From Ornithodoros turicata (lineage: Eukaryota > Arthropoda > Arachnida > Ixodida > Argasidae), in NCBI RefSeq assembly GCF_037126465.1, contig NC_088202.1, forward strand, positions 29,310,213-29,374,212: 64,000 bases of DNA. The letters run 5' to 3'. Below are positions 1 to 12,169 of this stretch, piece by piece (position 1 is the stretch's first letter; every line of letters begins with the position of its first letter). The notes beneath the pieces are model-generated. The model did no database searches and was not told where the DNA came from. It saw only the letters and a program-made list of their open reading frames with translations. A program made the translations under genes and the position numbers.

Positions 1-1085
1 GCCAAGCATCCTCACAGGAATAGAGTGCTGTGGATATATAGAGGGTCATCTCTCAAAAAAGCGGGTTCACATCCCGGTCGCGGTTTCGGGGTTCTCAACC
101 TGTTTCAGAAGATTCGGCATGGTTGGAAAGCACAGAGAACATAGTTCGTTTTTACACAAATATGTTTGGGTTTGAAGATGTTGCAAGTGCGATGAGATGT
201 AATGACAAGAAAAACTGTACACCGGCTTGATACAGCAAAATTACTTTTTACTCAGACGAACGTCCCCCATACGGGAGACATCACCAGTGCACGAACAGAA
301 TCAGGGAAGACATCAGAGGGGTGACACAAACCCGCCATTGTTGTGACTACCCTCAAGCGGGTGCTTTTGGCAAAACTGCCATCTTGTCGTGCTCGCATGT
401 CATAGAAAACGTCATTTTGAGGTCATGTGACTTTGTTTACATGTCGTTTTGCCGCTTACCGACATATTTTCACTGTCTTAACACCGTCAGAGATGGCCGT
501 ATTTTGCCAGCGTAAACTATGCGGTGCTTCTTCCCCAATAAACCAACAATTACCTGTGGACGTCCCCAGAACGTTAAGCTCCGGACAATAGAAACGTCCT
601 ACGGACATCCCTTATCATCTCTGGGACGTCTGTGAGACTACCGGTAAAGTGCCAAAGTCACATCCCAGGATCTCCTCAAAACGTCCTTATAACGTTCCGA
701 ACTACATTTCAGGAACCTGAAATGGATCTTTCTCCCATACTGTGTTTTCTTTTATGGCGTGCCCCGAATGTTGATAAAATGACAGAGATACAGGCATCTG
801 ATGGACAGACTTGCTGAAATGTTAAACAAGCCTGAGCAATGGGTAAACACTGGAGACTATACAAGACAGCTGTCCTGTGCAGTCTTCAGTGTTCACCAAC
901 TGCTCAGGCATGTTTATCATAGATTTTCCACTAGCTTGCCTGTACGTCAGTTCATCGGTTTGTTCTACTCAACTCTGTTTGCACATCAGTGCCTATCTGC
1001 AGCACAGGCAAGCAACATAACATAACATAACAAGACTCCAAAAGTTATTTATTTTATGCTGCGCAATACGAAAACACTTTCACTC
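1..1085. other. left flank, no recognisable gene
   Basis: Several short open frames occur on both strands, but none has a recognisable motif, splice context or conserved partner. The stretch at about 590-760 is rich in GGACGTCC-like words, as are about 5100-5290 and 57930-58110, which suggests fragments of one dispersed repeat. Nothing else could be supported. Confidence 0.5.
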
Positions 1086-1440
1086 TTGATAGTGTACTTA
1101 AAAATGTTTCACTTTGACTTGACTTAGTCACACACAGTTGCCTGGTTCTCTTGATTTAATGTTGAGACACATCTTCAGCTCTCGATTCTTTTGATGCAGA
1201 TTATTTGGCGTCGCTTGATACTGCACTTAAAAATGTTTCAGTCTTGGCTTGACTTAGTCGCACCGTCACACACATTTATCTGGTTGATGTTGGAACACAT
1301 CTTCGACACCTCTTGATATTGCACTTAAAAATGTTTCTCTCTTGACTTAACTTAGTCGCACTGTCACACACAGTTCCCTGGTTCTCGATTTAATGGCGAG
1401 ATGCATATTGTTCGTGGTTCTTCTCTATGGTTCTTGATTC
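1086..1440. repeat. imperfect tandem repeat, about three units
   Basis: The phrase GCACTTAAAAATGTTTC recurs (with small changes) near 1098, 1225 and 1320, each time followed by CTTGACTTAGTC, a CACACA stretch, a GGTTCTCGATTTAATG-like block and a GATGCAGATT-like block. The period is roughly 100-130 bp and the units have diverged. No coding frame runs through the array. It is probably a minisatellite or the remains of a tandemly repeated element. Confidence 0.6.
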
Positions 1441-2960
1441 CTTTGATGCAGATTCTTTGCCGTGGCGTAGTCGCCTTTTTATCGCAGTGTCCACTTCAAA
1501 CATAATAGTGCCACGAAGTTTTCTGTTTCGCTTCATGGCATATTGGGTCAGATGCAAGATGAGGCCACACTTAAAGCTCGTTGCACAGTCATTGCGCAGC
1601 TCGTGCTCGTTGCCCGCAACGTCGCGCTCCTCAGCGCTCAGGAAAGATACGCTTTTAGTATGTCACGCCAACCTGCCCAAGTTTTAACCTGATTTCATAT
1701 GAAACATACACACGGGCTACTTCAAAATCTTCCTCTTGTGCGACGGCCATAATCCACACAAAGAACACGTTGAGTACTGGCTACGTTTTTGGCCTCACAG
1801 AACAGCACTGCATATGTGAGGCCGAGCCAAGGGGTTCACCATACTGAAATGCCAACAGCTATAATACCCTCTGCTAGAACTAGCCAGATCAGCATGCTCA
1901 CCTATACAAGTCACAACTGACTATTGGCTTTGCTTACTGAAAAAACTTAAGCACTGGCAAAATTGCGTTCATTATGACAACCGCATAACTGGAAAGAAAG
2001 GACTCGACTTGCCACAAAATTCGGCGGTGCAGTGAGAGTGGCGCAAGTGATCTTTCTCCGCATCTGTAAAACATGGCAACTTTCAGATCATTTCTCATAA
2101 CACTCCTGTGTATGCTAGTTAATCGGGCATAAATGATGCCAGATGTCGGGAGTCAATGATAGAAAAAGCGCAAGCCGACTGTACTACGACACCTGTACCC
2201 GAATGTATTGTTATCACCGAAAAGAAGAAATTCACACCAGTGATAATTTGGTCTTACCAACAGTCAGCAGCCCTGTTCATTTCGAAGCTGTAACACAGGA
2301 CAGAAACGACGAGTGATAAGAACTTCCTGCTTTTTCACTCGCCGTCCTTGTCCAAGCCGTCGACACTACATTGTTACTTTAGAATCTGCAGTCCTGTTTC
2401 GTGCAAAAAGTACAGGTTACAACATTTATATCAGCCTAATAGCCAGTAAGAGGTGCTGCTGCTCCTACCTGATTCGGAAGGACACCTCGTGGCAGATGAG
2501 ACTGGATCCATTCTTGCCTCATCCGAGGACAAAATTACATAAACGTGGTGCATATTGAAGCGGTAAACTGGGAATTCAGTTTCAGTGAGAAAACCTGTAG
2601 AAAAACATTTCGCAAAAGTACACGTAAATGTTTTCCTGCAACAATCATATGCCACATACCTCACTTCAGTCGCTGGCCCTTGTTCTGCATGATTCATAAG
2701 CATCCTGCAAGTCTCCCCCCATATGTATGACAAACTGCCAGCTACAAGACATTTCATAACAAAGCCAATTCAAGCACTAGCAGGCTACACGAAGTTCAGA
2801 TAAATAACAGTAACCCCATGGGAGAGAAGCCTGAGCAGGAGGGCGTGGAGTTTACCCAACAGGTAGCCTGCACTTACGATATTTTAAACAATAGTAATAA
2901 CGGGGAGTAGAACCACACATTGAGATAAATGTACATAAATATCGAATCACTACTATACTT
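1441..2960. other. no recognisable gene or repeat
   Basis: Read on both strands. The open frames are short, overlap one another and lack recognisable domains. No transfer-RNA-like fold, long repeat or splice-bounded exon could be supported. Confidence 0.4.
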
Positions 2961-2962
2961 AC

Positions 2963-3150
2963 CAGCGTAATTCCAGTCCTGCCTCGCTTGTAGTTTCTTC
3001 CGATTGAGCTGGTGCAGAAGTTGTAACACAAGCAGTTGTACATAATGTAGTGCCTGACGACAGAGATTCTAAATATTCACGTTTTTTCCCGTTTTGAAGA
3101 GTTGAAAGACGAAAACTGCGACCCGACGACCAACCGCAACGACATTTCAA
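2963..3150 (-). CDS. possible orphan exon with a strong splice donor
   Basis: On the minus strand an open frame of about 60 codons is rich in Ser, Thr and Arg and ends at a good donor (CGCTG|GTAAGT, exon end at 2963). An ATG lies near 3150. The opposite strand is also open for about 165 codons from 3102 without an ATG start, so coding is uncertain on either strand. No family was recognised. It may be a host exon or part of a decayed transposase. Confidence 0.2.
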
Positions 3151-3862
3151 AACACGTACTGATGCAGATGGCGCTCGGTCTTGCTCCTCGAGTCGACGGC
3201 GAGGCCATTAAAGTTTCGGTTTCAAACTCAAGTGAAAATTGTGGAAAGTTCGATTTCGGTACTCTGCGCGAATGTTTCTGGTATATCGACCCAACAAACA
3301 GTTGGAAACCACTTGGCAATCAAGTGGAAGCACTTCACTCTGAACCAGAGACGGTTTATTCCACTTCAAACCACTTTGGCATAGACTCCAGTTCAGATTT
3401 TCACCTGGGGGAGATCACCGTAACCACCATTGTGATCTTTAAAGTTGTTTCATATATTTTTACTGTGCGTCTTTCAATATGTTTTCACCGTCTTTGTGCG
3501 ACATGGCAGGGCTGTAGCGCCATGTACAACATCGAACACATATATGTGGCGTCACCAGAACTATCTGAATTCAAAGCAGTATACAGTAGTAGGCAATGAT
3601 TTTAGTAAGCGGGGTTTGTGCTGGCCCACCGTTTCATGCTTGCACTATCTTTGCAGCACATTGGCAGGCGGGTAGTTTCACAGTCAAAATACTTCCCTCA
3701 ACTCTGAGCAAGGCATTTCAACATCATTAATTGCTATCACAGATTGTGGAACTACAGCCCATATACTAAGGAATGACGCCCGAGCTGGAGGAAGACAAGC
3801 TTCGTGAGATTGATTACCAAAGTTTTAGCGTGATTTCATTTCCAACAAGCCCAAGTATTATA

Positions 3863-4635
3863 CAGGGTGTTTATTTTGATGCTTTGCAGAATTTTTATAA
3901 AAAAGAGCTATGAGGGCAGCACAGATATCATTTTTGCAATCGAATTATAGGGCCAGGCGGACATCCTCTCGAAGAATGTATAAAACTACAAGTTGACTAA
4001 TTACATAAAATTCATTAATTACCTCTTTAATTAGGGGATTCTGGGCAAAAGCGCGATAGCAGAATGAGAGACTATGCTTGTTAAAAGCCATTCCGCGTCT
4101 AGCAAATCCTGAAACACGCACGTGCGTGAAAATATCCATCCCTGAATTTTAACACGAAACCGCAGTGACTGGGAACGCAGGGAGCACAGCGCTCATTTCA
4201 TGTCAGGGGCCACGTGATTTGGAGCGACGGAGATGATTGGAGTTGGCCGATATGCTGGCCAGATAAACCGCTTTCCGGCCCTGATGAGCATTCGTCGGCG
4301 TAGATGATGCGCTCTGAGGCGCGGTTCTTCGTTTTTGCTCATTTGCATACCAAAATCCAGCGATGAATATTTCACGGCACGCGCTCTTTTCTGGATTTTT
4401 AGAAGATAGAATGGCTTTGAACGAGGATTGACTCCTATTCTGCTATCGCGCTTTTGTCCAAAATTCTCTAATTAAAGAGTTAATTAATGGATTTTAGGTA
4501 TTCACTCATCTTGTACTGACATACTCTCTTCCAGACGATGTCCGCATGGCCGTATAACTCAATTGCAAAAACGGCATCTGTGCTGCTCTTATAGCCTCTT
4601 AAAAAATGCTGTAAAGGATAAAAATAAAGGCCCTG
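3863..4635. mobile_element. foldback DNA element with CAGGG termini
   Basis: The left end (TACAGGGTGTTTATTTTGAT) and the reverse complement of the right end (TACAGGGCCTTTATTTTTAT) match. Pairing continues for roughly 200 bp through the block containing GCGCGATAGCAGAAT. TA flanks both ends, consistent with a TA duplication. The loop (about 4090-4420) carries no coding frame that can be defended. A related stretch lies at 19990-20240, and the same CAGGGTGTTT terminus is used by the element at 35473-36254. It is a non-autonomous inverted-repeat transposon, class not determined. Confidence 0.7.
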
Positions 4636-5089
4636 TATTTTTGTTGGATCAACAAGCAGATCATTGCAAACTTCGGACACAGAAACAATGGACAAAAAGC
4701 CGGGGATGTTACCGCGTAAATAGGGACATCTGGTCACTTGACCAATATAGGTGCACTTTGTCAGAGTACGAAACTTTCGTGTAGTGAAGCATGAAATATT
4801 TGTGTTTCTACATTCCAAAAGTAATTCGCTCTCATTCAATTCAGGTAAGCTTGGGCCATGCATTGCAATGTTGGTATCGTGGACAGGTAATATGAACAAT
4901 GATATGAGGAACAGGTTTCGTGAAATTTTGGTTGTTTGATGTGTTACCTGCCATGTGCGCTTCAATAATTATTTCATACTTTTTTGTTCGATGCTCAAAA
5001 TCACCATGGACCTGCCTTTCCAACATACTGCTCAAAACTGTATTATGTACTATGAACCTGCAATAGTTTCAGCACAAAAATATGCGTGC

Positions 5090-5290
5090 ATTTAAATTTA
5101 AATTTGACATCCAGGTAGGATGTTGTCAGGAAGTCCCAGTGACATACTGCTCGGACATTCCACTGGATAAAATTCTGACATTTTTAAAGATATCTTAAAT
5201 ACATTTTTAGGACATCCATGAGGGACCAGGACCTCGGGATCATGCGAGGATATCCTTAGGACGTCGGTGGTTTGCTGGGTCCGCAACATG
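5090..5290. repeat. fragment of a dispersed GGAC/GTCC-rich repeat
   Basis: Short words such as GGACATCC, GGATATCC and AGGACGTCGG recur about every 20-50 bp. The same vocabulary appears at 57930-58110 and about 590-760. There is no coding potential. It looks like an old interspersed repeat, but its ends cannot be defined here. Confidence 0.3.
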
Positions 5291-5663
5291 GTAGCCCATT
5301 TCACCTTAGTTTAAGTACATCGCATCGGCTCGGTAAGTCTTAACACGCGGTCGTCATCGCATCTTTGGAAGTTGTCAACAATACGAGGCTTTATGCATAA
5401 AACTGCGCGTTTTACTGCGAGATCATCGGATAAAAATAGCTACCGTGATCGAAAAACATCCAAAACGTCGTCCGGAAACAACAACCGCATTGTTTACAAA
5501 CGGTTTGGCCGCCGATCACGGGCGCCGCCATCTTTAAGGTCACGTGTGCCTTGACGTTTGCTGTGACGTACGACCAGGACCTGTCCAGGATGCATTGCGT
5601 TCGCCCAGCACGCTTTCGTCTACGGAGCAATAAATTAGATGCCACCCCTGTGGAAGACAACAA

Positions 5664-5858
5664 CCAGCGGATTATTTAAGGAGGTCAGCATACACATCGA
5701 GGAGAGGGCCGCGATTGACGTTGCACACTGAAGGGTCGCTCCGCACGTGCCATGAAAGCTCCTTGAATCATGGCACGTTCGAGGCTTGAATATGCCAAGT
5801 CAATCGCGGCCCTCTCCCCGATGTGTATGCTGACCTCCTTAAATAATCCGCTATTTTC
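5664..5858. repeat. near-perfect palindrome (hairpin)
   Basis: GGATTATTTAAGGAGGTCAG at about 5669 pairs with its reverse complement ending near 5853. The pairing includes the ACACATCG..GAGAGGGCCGCGATTGAC block. A second, inner pairing (CGTGCCATGA with TCATGGCACG) sits in the loop. The following sequence (GGGCACGAAACGTCCAAGTA near 5905) resembles the AACGTC-bearing tails often seen next to Penelope-like elements. That link is only an impression. Confidence 0.65.
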
Positions 5859-5869
5859 TCTCTGCCCTC

Positions 5870-7211
5870 GTTCTGTTCCTGCACTGATGATGTCTCCTGT
5901 ATCGGGCACGAAACGTCCAAGTAAATTGCTATTTTATTGTCTCAAGCGAGTGTACAGTTCTTTTCGTCTGTTCGCATTTACAAAGGCTTGCAAGCAGCGT
6001 GCTGCGCGGTACGGCATATCACTAGTTCAGTCGCGGAGCATTACCTTAACGGAAAACGAGAGAAGATCAATAGATATACGACCTATTCGAGCGTACGTAC
6101 ATCCATAGGCGACAGTCATGGAAATAGAGTCACAGTTTTCGCGAGAGTTTAGAACGAATACAGTGAGGACGTACCACATCTGGCGAAGAGCACTAGCAGG
6201 AACGGCCCGACGGAAAGGAGTGAATGAAACATAGTTGCTGCATGGAAGCGATTCTTCCGCATTTTTATAATATGGCGTCGTGAACTTTCTGTCCACTGAC
6301 GCAATGGGTGAGTAATGTTTTAAAACATCACGTTTGCAGATGGTCATTGGAATCAGTTAATGGTCAGTTAATCAATTAATCGTCAGTTAATTGGAATCCA
6401 GAGCGATGTTCTTAGAAGAGAACCCTCGCACAAAACTGCTAGCGTTAACGCTTTCTATCGTGTTTTGTGGGTCTCGTTGATACTTGAATATAATTTCCTG
6501 AGATACAATGGTGTTCGGTTTGCAGTACCTGGAGATCATTTACGCACGAACAATTGAAGGTATAGCCTTAGTTGCTGTTGCGCCGCAAAAACGTCAATCA
6601 TTTTTATAAATTTAAAGTACCCTTGTACAACTCATTTCTGCCCACAGCCATCATTAATCCGCAAGCGCTGTCAAAATGCGTAGCAACAACGGTAGAAGTG
6701 AATGAATACGTGGAAATAATATTGTCTGTGTGCGAAGGAGGCAAAACTAATGCTGCGGTAATTGCCTTGCGAGGCTTGCCCTTCGTTCTTGCTGAAATGC
6801 TCAAACGTGAGACTAGCGAATGCACTTTGCTCAATCTTTGTGGTCCAGTTGTTCATTGACAAACCTCTTAAGTCATGGTGAGGGACACATATTATCGACG
6901 AGGTATGCGTTGCTCTTCTGCTGGGATTGTAACAGGGTCGACTGCAAAATTCAGAAAAGGCGGCAGCAAAGCCCATTAAAATGGGCGAAACCCTTGCATC
7001 ACAATTATGCCAAAATGCGCACGAGGGCAAACACACCGTTATGGGCTCACAGGCAGTCACAACTCCTCAAGCCTTCAAGGCCTCACGAAACCTTCACCCT
7101 CATATGCCTCTGACAAGATGAAGGGTTGTGAGGCCTCTAGTACAACGGGCCGGGTGGCCCGTGTGACGTGCATTGATTAGCGCGTAAAAAACTGAACGAG
7201 CGGTGATGGCA
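5870..7211. other. flank upstream of the giant element, no gene
   Basis: Open frames of 70-130 codons overlap on both strands near 5770-6350 and 6570-7110. None shows a known motif or consistent splice signals. There is nothing else to report up to the CCGGAG target duplication at 7212. Confidence 0.4.
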
Positions 7212-7217
7212 CCGGAG
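7212..7217 (+). repeat. 6-bp target-site duplication CCGGAG, left
   Basis: CCGGAG lies directly outside the terminal inverted repeat (next bases AGTAGTAGGGCGC). The same six bases, in the same orientation, follow the other terminus at 44581-44586. The sequences beyond these hexamers are unrelated, so this is a direct repeat generated by insertion. Confidence 0.85.
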
Positions 7218-7377
7218 AGTAGTAGGGCGCTGTTACGCATACCGACGTCTTTTTTCTAATCCAAGATGGCGTATTCTAATCCAATTCTAAGCCAAAATTC
7301 AATTCTAAGCCAACACAATCCAATTCTAAGCCAACACAATCCACTTGTAATCCGACAGGAGCCAAATCCAAAGCCAT

Positions 7378-8200
7378 CTGATTGGCCGCCATTAGCTCCA
7401 CCCACTTCACCTTGATTGGTCCACGCCAAGCCTACTGATCATTGATTGGTCAATCGTAGTTCTGCTCCTTTATGTTAATTAGTTGGCTTGGCTCCACCCA
7501 CTTCACGGTGATTGGCGCATGCTAAGCCTACTGATCGTGGATTGGTCAATTGTAGCTCCACCCCTTTATGCTAATCACTTGGCTTCGCCCACTTCACGAT
7601 GATTGGCCCATGCCTGCTGATTGGTTCACCATAGCTCCGCCCCTTTATGCTAATTACTTGGCTCCACCCACTTCACGCTGATTGGCAGAGGCTGATCGCT
7701 GAGCTCTGCCCCTAATTAACCGGCTCCACTGATTGGTCCATTCTAAGCCCTCTGATTGGCCACTACTGATTGGCCAGCTGAACATGGCCTTCACCAGCGC
7801 CCTGGGCGTCGTTCTAGGCCTACTGAACATAGCCTGCACTACCGAGGCAGCGGCTTCACTGTGGCTCTATCTCATATGCCCACTCATATGCCCAAACTTA
7901 CCTCGTGGCGTGCAACTTTCCGCCCACTTCATGCTGATTGGTCCTACCAATCCAGACTTCTAATCCGGTCCACATAGCCTTCACTAGCGCAGCCGCAACT
8001 CCACTGTGGCTCTATCTCAGATATCTAAACTTACCTTTATACTAGGTCTGCCTACTTCATGCTGATTGGTCCATTCCAAGCCTACTGACTTCTAAGCCAA
8101 ACCACGCTATGCCTACTGATTGGCCCTTCAAACCGAAGCCTACCGATGGCCGACTCCGATTGGTCCACGATAAGCCTACTGAACAGTGATTGGCTAGCCT
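7378..8200 (+). promoter_or_regulatory. CCAAT/octamer/CACCC-box array near left terminus
   Basis: ATTGG (a CCAAT box on the other strand) occurs about 16 times between 7381 and 8192. It alternates with GCTCCACCCACTTCAC or CTCCGCCCC (CACCC/GC boxes), AAGCCTACTGAT, and octamer-like TATGCTAAT at 7567 and 7646 (TATGTTAAT at 7471). The first three or four units repeat with a spacing of roughly 80-100 bp. AAGATGGCG (YY1-like) lies just outside, near 7263. Motif identities rest on vertebrate and general eukaryotic consensus sites. Activity is inferred. Confidence 0.5.
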
Positions 8201-9860
8201 GAATTTGTTGGTACCAGGCAGCCGCTTCAGACAAGACACACGACAATTGTTGATTTCAAGCTTTATTTGGTACAACAGCCTCCTGGTCCAGCTGTGGGTT
8301 GGTTCAGCTGCATCAGAGAGATCCCGGTCATCTCTTGCGCTCGTTGGTCACTCAGCTCCCTCGGTAGATGCCATCTGGCTCATCTATCTGCAAGTGCTCA
8401 TTGGCCCATCTGACTACAAGCCTCTCATTGGTCACTTATGTGTAGAGCTCCCTAACAGACTAGAACTGCACTTCCACTGATCGCTAGACCCGACTGCTAC
8501 TCCCTCTAATCTCTACATGAGATAAAATAGGTTTAACTGTGAGATATTGGAACTTTTACCATAAGATAGGTTTAGCGAGGGCTGGTGGGCTCCAACTGCT
8601 ATCGGCCCATGCCTCCCTCCGCGGCTGCTCACTGGTTCTCACAATGAAACTTTTTCACATGCTCTGACGGCGCCAAAGAAGGTTCCCTAGACATACAACA
8701 GATGGCGCCGGTTGTATGCCCTCTTTGCAAAGATGGACAGCCGCGACGCGAGTGTTGATAATGTCCACTCTAACCGCATTGGTCATTCCTTTCTATCCGA
8801 CTGGTTCATACTTCTAGCAAGAGAGCCAGCATTAGAAGCCAAATCTGCTGCTGAACATTACAAAACATGAATAAAACGGCTTACATCAATATGTTCAGTG
8901 CCGCCATCTGAAGTCAGCCGCCTTCATGCTATCCATGCCCCTCATAGCCACGGTTGCCTCGCAGTGCTAACGGTAAATTAAAAAAAACGTTCAGGGTACG
9001 ATGAACACATCTTAAAACACTCTCTACCCATCTCTCCATAGAACACGAGTAAAGTGGGCTTAACCACGTTGTACGCATGATCATGGGGAAGCCCACTTCC
9101 GGGAACAAGCTTTCGTTTTTGTGATAGTGTGCTTTTGCACTTCAACATCAAAATTTAGTTCAGTGTTTATCAAGCAGAATGGAGAGGGAGGAACCTAAAT
9201 AATGCTATAGAGTGAAGCGCGTTCATTCTTAAAAGCTGTAGAACGGATTTTGTCGCAGATTGTGTGCTACAACAAAACAAAACAAAAAATGTTTCAATGT
9301 TTAATAAGCAGAACGAAAAAAAAAGCATCGTGATGCCAAGCAGTGAAACCCACTAGCTCCGCACGCGTTCGTACTAAAAAGCTGAGCAGGAAGACGAAAC
9401 ATGATCGAGAAATGATGCTGTGCAGAGAAGCTCGTTTTAGAGAAAAACGATTTCAATGTCGATTGAGCAAATCATCAAGAAACCCTGTAGAGCTGCACCT
9501 GCAAGGAAGCTTAGGATCGTTTTGTTTTTAGACGGTGTGCGTTCAACACAAGAAACTAATTAAATCAAGCAGAATGGCGAAGCATAGTAATGGTGAAGCT
9601 CAAGATTGTTTCTCTCACTGACGCTTCAACGCTTATTAAACAAAGTGATCGAGTAGACACATTAGTAGTAGTTGGTGCTGCGCAGTGAAACTCCGCACGT
9701 ACTCAATATTAAAAAGAAGACTCAACCCAAGCTGAGTAGCAAGAAACACTATTTCAGATTGGTTTCAGAGCTCTCACGGAGGTATTCTGTGCAAGCGTAT
9801 CCAGCGTATATTTCACGCGACACACCTAGCACGCGTTCCTTCAAAACAGTACGCAAGAGC
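8200..9860. other. outer arm, no gene recognised
   Basis: This part is highly similar to 41900-43550 inverted. It contains a GATGGCGCC pair near 8703 and a purine-rich stretch. A 96-codon frame at 8190-8480 is shared by both arms but carries no motif. Its conservation is explained by the arms being copies. Confidence 0.4.
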
Positions 9861-11020
9861 ACTATTAGACAGTAAGAAGTACCATTAGAAATATAAGTCC
9901 AGGGTGATCACACAGATTCAAAATGAACGAAGTTTATCACATTATAAGCAAGTTCACCTCAGAATAAATGTGTTCACTTTAAAAGTATCACAGTTACAAA
10001 TATGACAGGTTTTACACCACATAGATTCAACGCGCGTCACGAGCACCATACAGCACGCCATATCTGAAACGCGTGGAGAGCTCAGGCGATTTTAGCCCGC
10101 CCATGTCCGCCTATATTGCAATTTTTCACCTGAGAGGCATGCACAGACCGTTATCACGTAGCTATGCATACACACACACACAATACAATTTCGAATGCGT
10201 AATCTGCGTATGATAGCGACGCACGGGCTCAACATGCACCGATATAGACACATCAAACTATCGCGCACCTTCCAGGTTTACAAATCTCCATCACGCCGCA
10301 AACGTAGCCAGCGTATATTTCACGCGACACACCTCCGCGTTCGCACGAGCACTACTGAACAGCATGAAGCACCATTAGAAATATAAATTTAGGATGATCA
10401 CACAAAAACGCACTCAATCTTCGCGGACTCGACCCAAGCTGAGTTTGAAGAAACACAATTGCACATTGATCCCCTCGGAATATTCTGTTCAAACATAGCC
10501 AGCTCACGCGACACAGCTCGTATACGCAGAGCGCAGCTGGAAGCACCCTCAGAAATATAAGTTCAGGGCACAACGTCGCACTATGAACGAGTTCATCTCG
10601 AAAAAATGCGCTCACCTTCGCAGACGGGCACATAATTTCAAGAGCACCGTGCAGCAATATCTGAAACATGCGGCGCGTGGACAGCTCATGCGACTTTAGC
10701 CAGCCCGTATTTACGCATATTGCAGTTTTAGACTTCAACATAAGATATTAATTAAATCGAGCACAAAGCACAGTGATGCTATGTCGTGACTGATGCTCCT
10801 ATGCTTATTAAACAAATTGCTCAGTGCTATGCACGCACGTACTCAGCTCAAGCTGAGTATGAAGAAACACAATTTCATATTGCTCTCTCCCCGAACATCC
10901 TGTGCAGTCGCACCTTCGCGTTCCTTCTCTATACTGGAAGCACCAATATTAAAATGTTAAGTATCGACGCACTATGAACAAGTTCATCAAAAAAAAATTG
11001 GCTTACCTCATCACACCGGT
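9860..11020 (+). repeat. subterminal degenerate repeats, left arm
   Basis: A block of the form GAAGCACCATTAGAAATATAA, then GATGATCACAC or GCACTATGAACAAGTTCATC, then an AGCACCGTGCAGCAATATCTG-like block and CGCGTGGACAGCTCA, recurs near 9870, 10370, 10545 and 10935. Spacing varies from about 180 to 500 bp because units are partly deleted. No convincing gene runs through it. The array may be structural or part of replication or transcription control. Confidence 0.55.
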
Positions 11021-11774
11021 ATGACGTACGTAGATTCTTGTCGCGCGACGGGCTACAGCACGGTAGGGAAACACGGGCGCGTGGACAGCTCACACGATTT
11101 CAGCCTACCCGCGCACACCTCACAACATGCGCCGACACACCAAAATGTTGCGCACCTTCCGGGCACCCACGTGTCGACCACTTACCGTGCCAGCCGCACG
11201 GAAAACTAGATAGCCGAAACACAGGCGCGTAATATATCTCTCCGGTTGGGTCCATCTGTTTTATATCAATGCTCGCTCGTTTCCGCAAGGTTGCAAGTCC
11301 GAGAAATTGGGTCACCCTGAAGATGTGTTCGAGCCATCTGTTTTATATCAAAACGCACTTCCACCCGTCATGGCCAAACTGAGTACTCTGCGGCGGGCCC
11401 TAGCGGAAAAAAAATGTTGCGTCAAGGTGATGTAACGAGAAACTGGGTCACCTCGTAAATCATGTTTTCCGAGGCCGCGCGTATTAAAACCAAAAAGTAA
11501 GCAGTGATCACACCACGCTATGCGAAGAAAAAAATATCCCTAAGACCACATGTCACCACCTGCTCATTGCCGAAACAAGCACCAAAAACAAAGGGTTCGC
11601 TTATGCAGTTTCCAAGAAGTTCCTAATGTCCTTCGCGCGCGCGCATCGGGCCGTTCCTGCGTGATTGTGTAAACAAAATCGCACCACCATCCAAGGGCGC
11701 ATTTGAGTTCCATCCATCGGTCGACTCTGGGTCAAGCGCACGACGAGGAAAATGAGGAAAGTTCTCATTTTCAG

Positions 11775-11929
11775 TTCATTCGGTGTGCGTAGAAACTGAG
11801 AAGTCGTCTGTTTTCGAAAAGCTGGATAAACCCAGTGATGGGAGCATTGTTCCGAAGAACGAAAAGCTGGACGTGTTGGACTTACGCAAGGTCGACATGG
11901 GGAGCCGAACTCCTGATGGAAAGCGATAA
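11775..11929 (+). CDS. small lysine-rich protein exon, left arm
   Basis: A strong acceptor (GTTCTCATTTTCAG) at 11761-11774 opens a 50-codon frame with the charged segment ETEKSSVFEKLDKPSDG and then NEKLDVLDLRKVD, ending at TAA 11927. Upstream open sequence (about 11590-11740) may be the preceding exon. About 170 bp downstream is an AATAAA (12096-12101), and a lysine-rich block encoding HSKKK-stop lies between them in another frame, so a further short exon is likely. In the right arm the same exon is shifted by a 14-bp tandem duplication and split by the nested element. No family was recognised. Highly charged and probably soluble. Confidence 0.4.
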
Positions 11930-12169
11930 ACGCGTTTTAAGCGATTCACATATTAAGGGTTGCAAGAAATCCGTGAGTTACCGGATCTGAAACTGGAGAA
12001 GAGACTCATGGATGGATCGCCCGAAATCATCTTTACTCACTCGAAGAAAAAGTGACCAGCGAAAGTGCGCGCGTCTCATATGTAATCATCACTAAAATAA
12101 AAGTATTTCCTGTTTTTAAGGGGGGGGGAATTCTGTGTTTTGTGATGGAGAAGCTATATAGATAGGTGA

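Noticed and set aside
3102..3599. 165-codon open frame on the plus strand
   Set aside because: No ATG at its start, no recognisable domain, and the opposite strand has equally open frames with a better splice donor (CGCTG|GTAAGT).
10165..10185. CRISPR-like or functional microsatellite at the CA run
   Set aside because: Simple dinucleotide repeat only, mirrored in the other arm. There are no spaced direct repeats anywhere in the window that would make a CRISPR array.
9343..11232. Many 60-70 codon frames in the subterminal repeats
   Set aside because: They are rich in Arg, Ser and Thr, begin at random ATGs inside repeated units, and match between arms only because the arms are copies.
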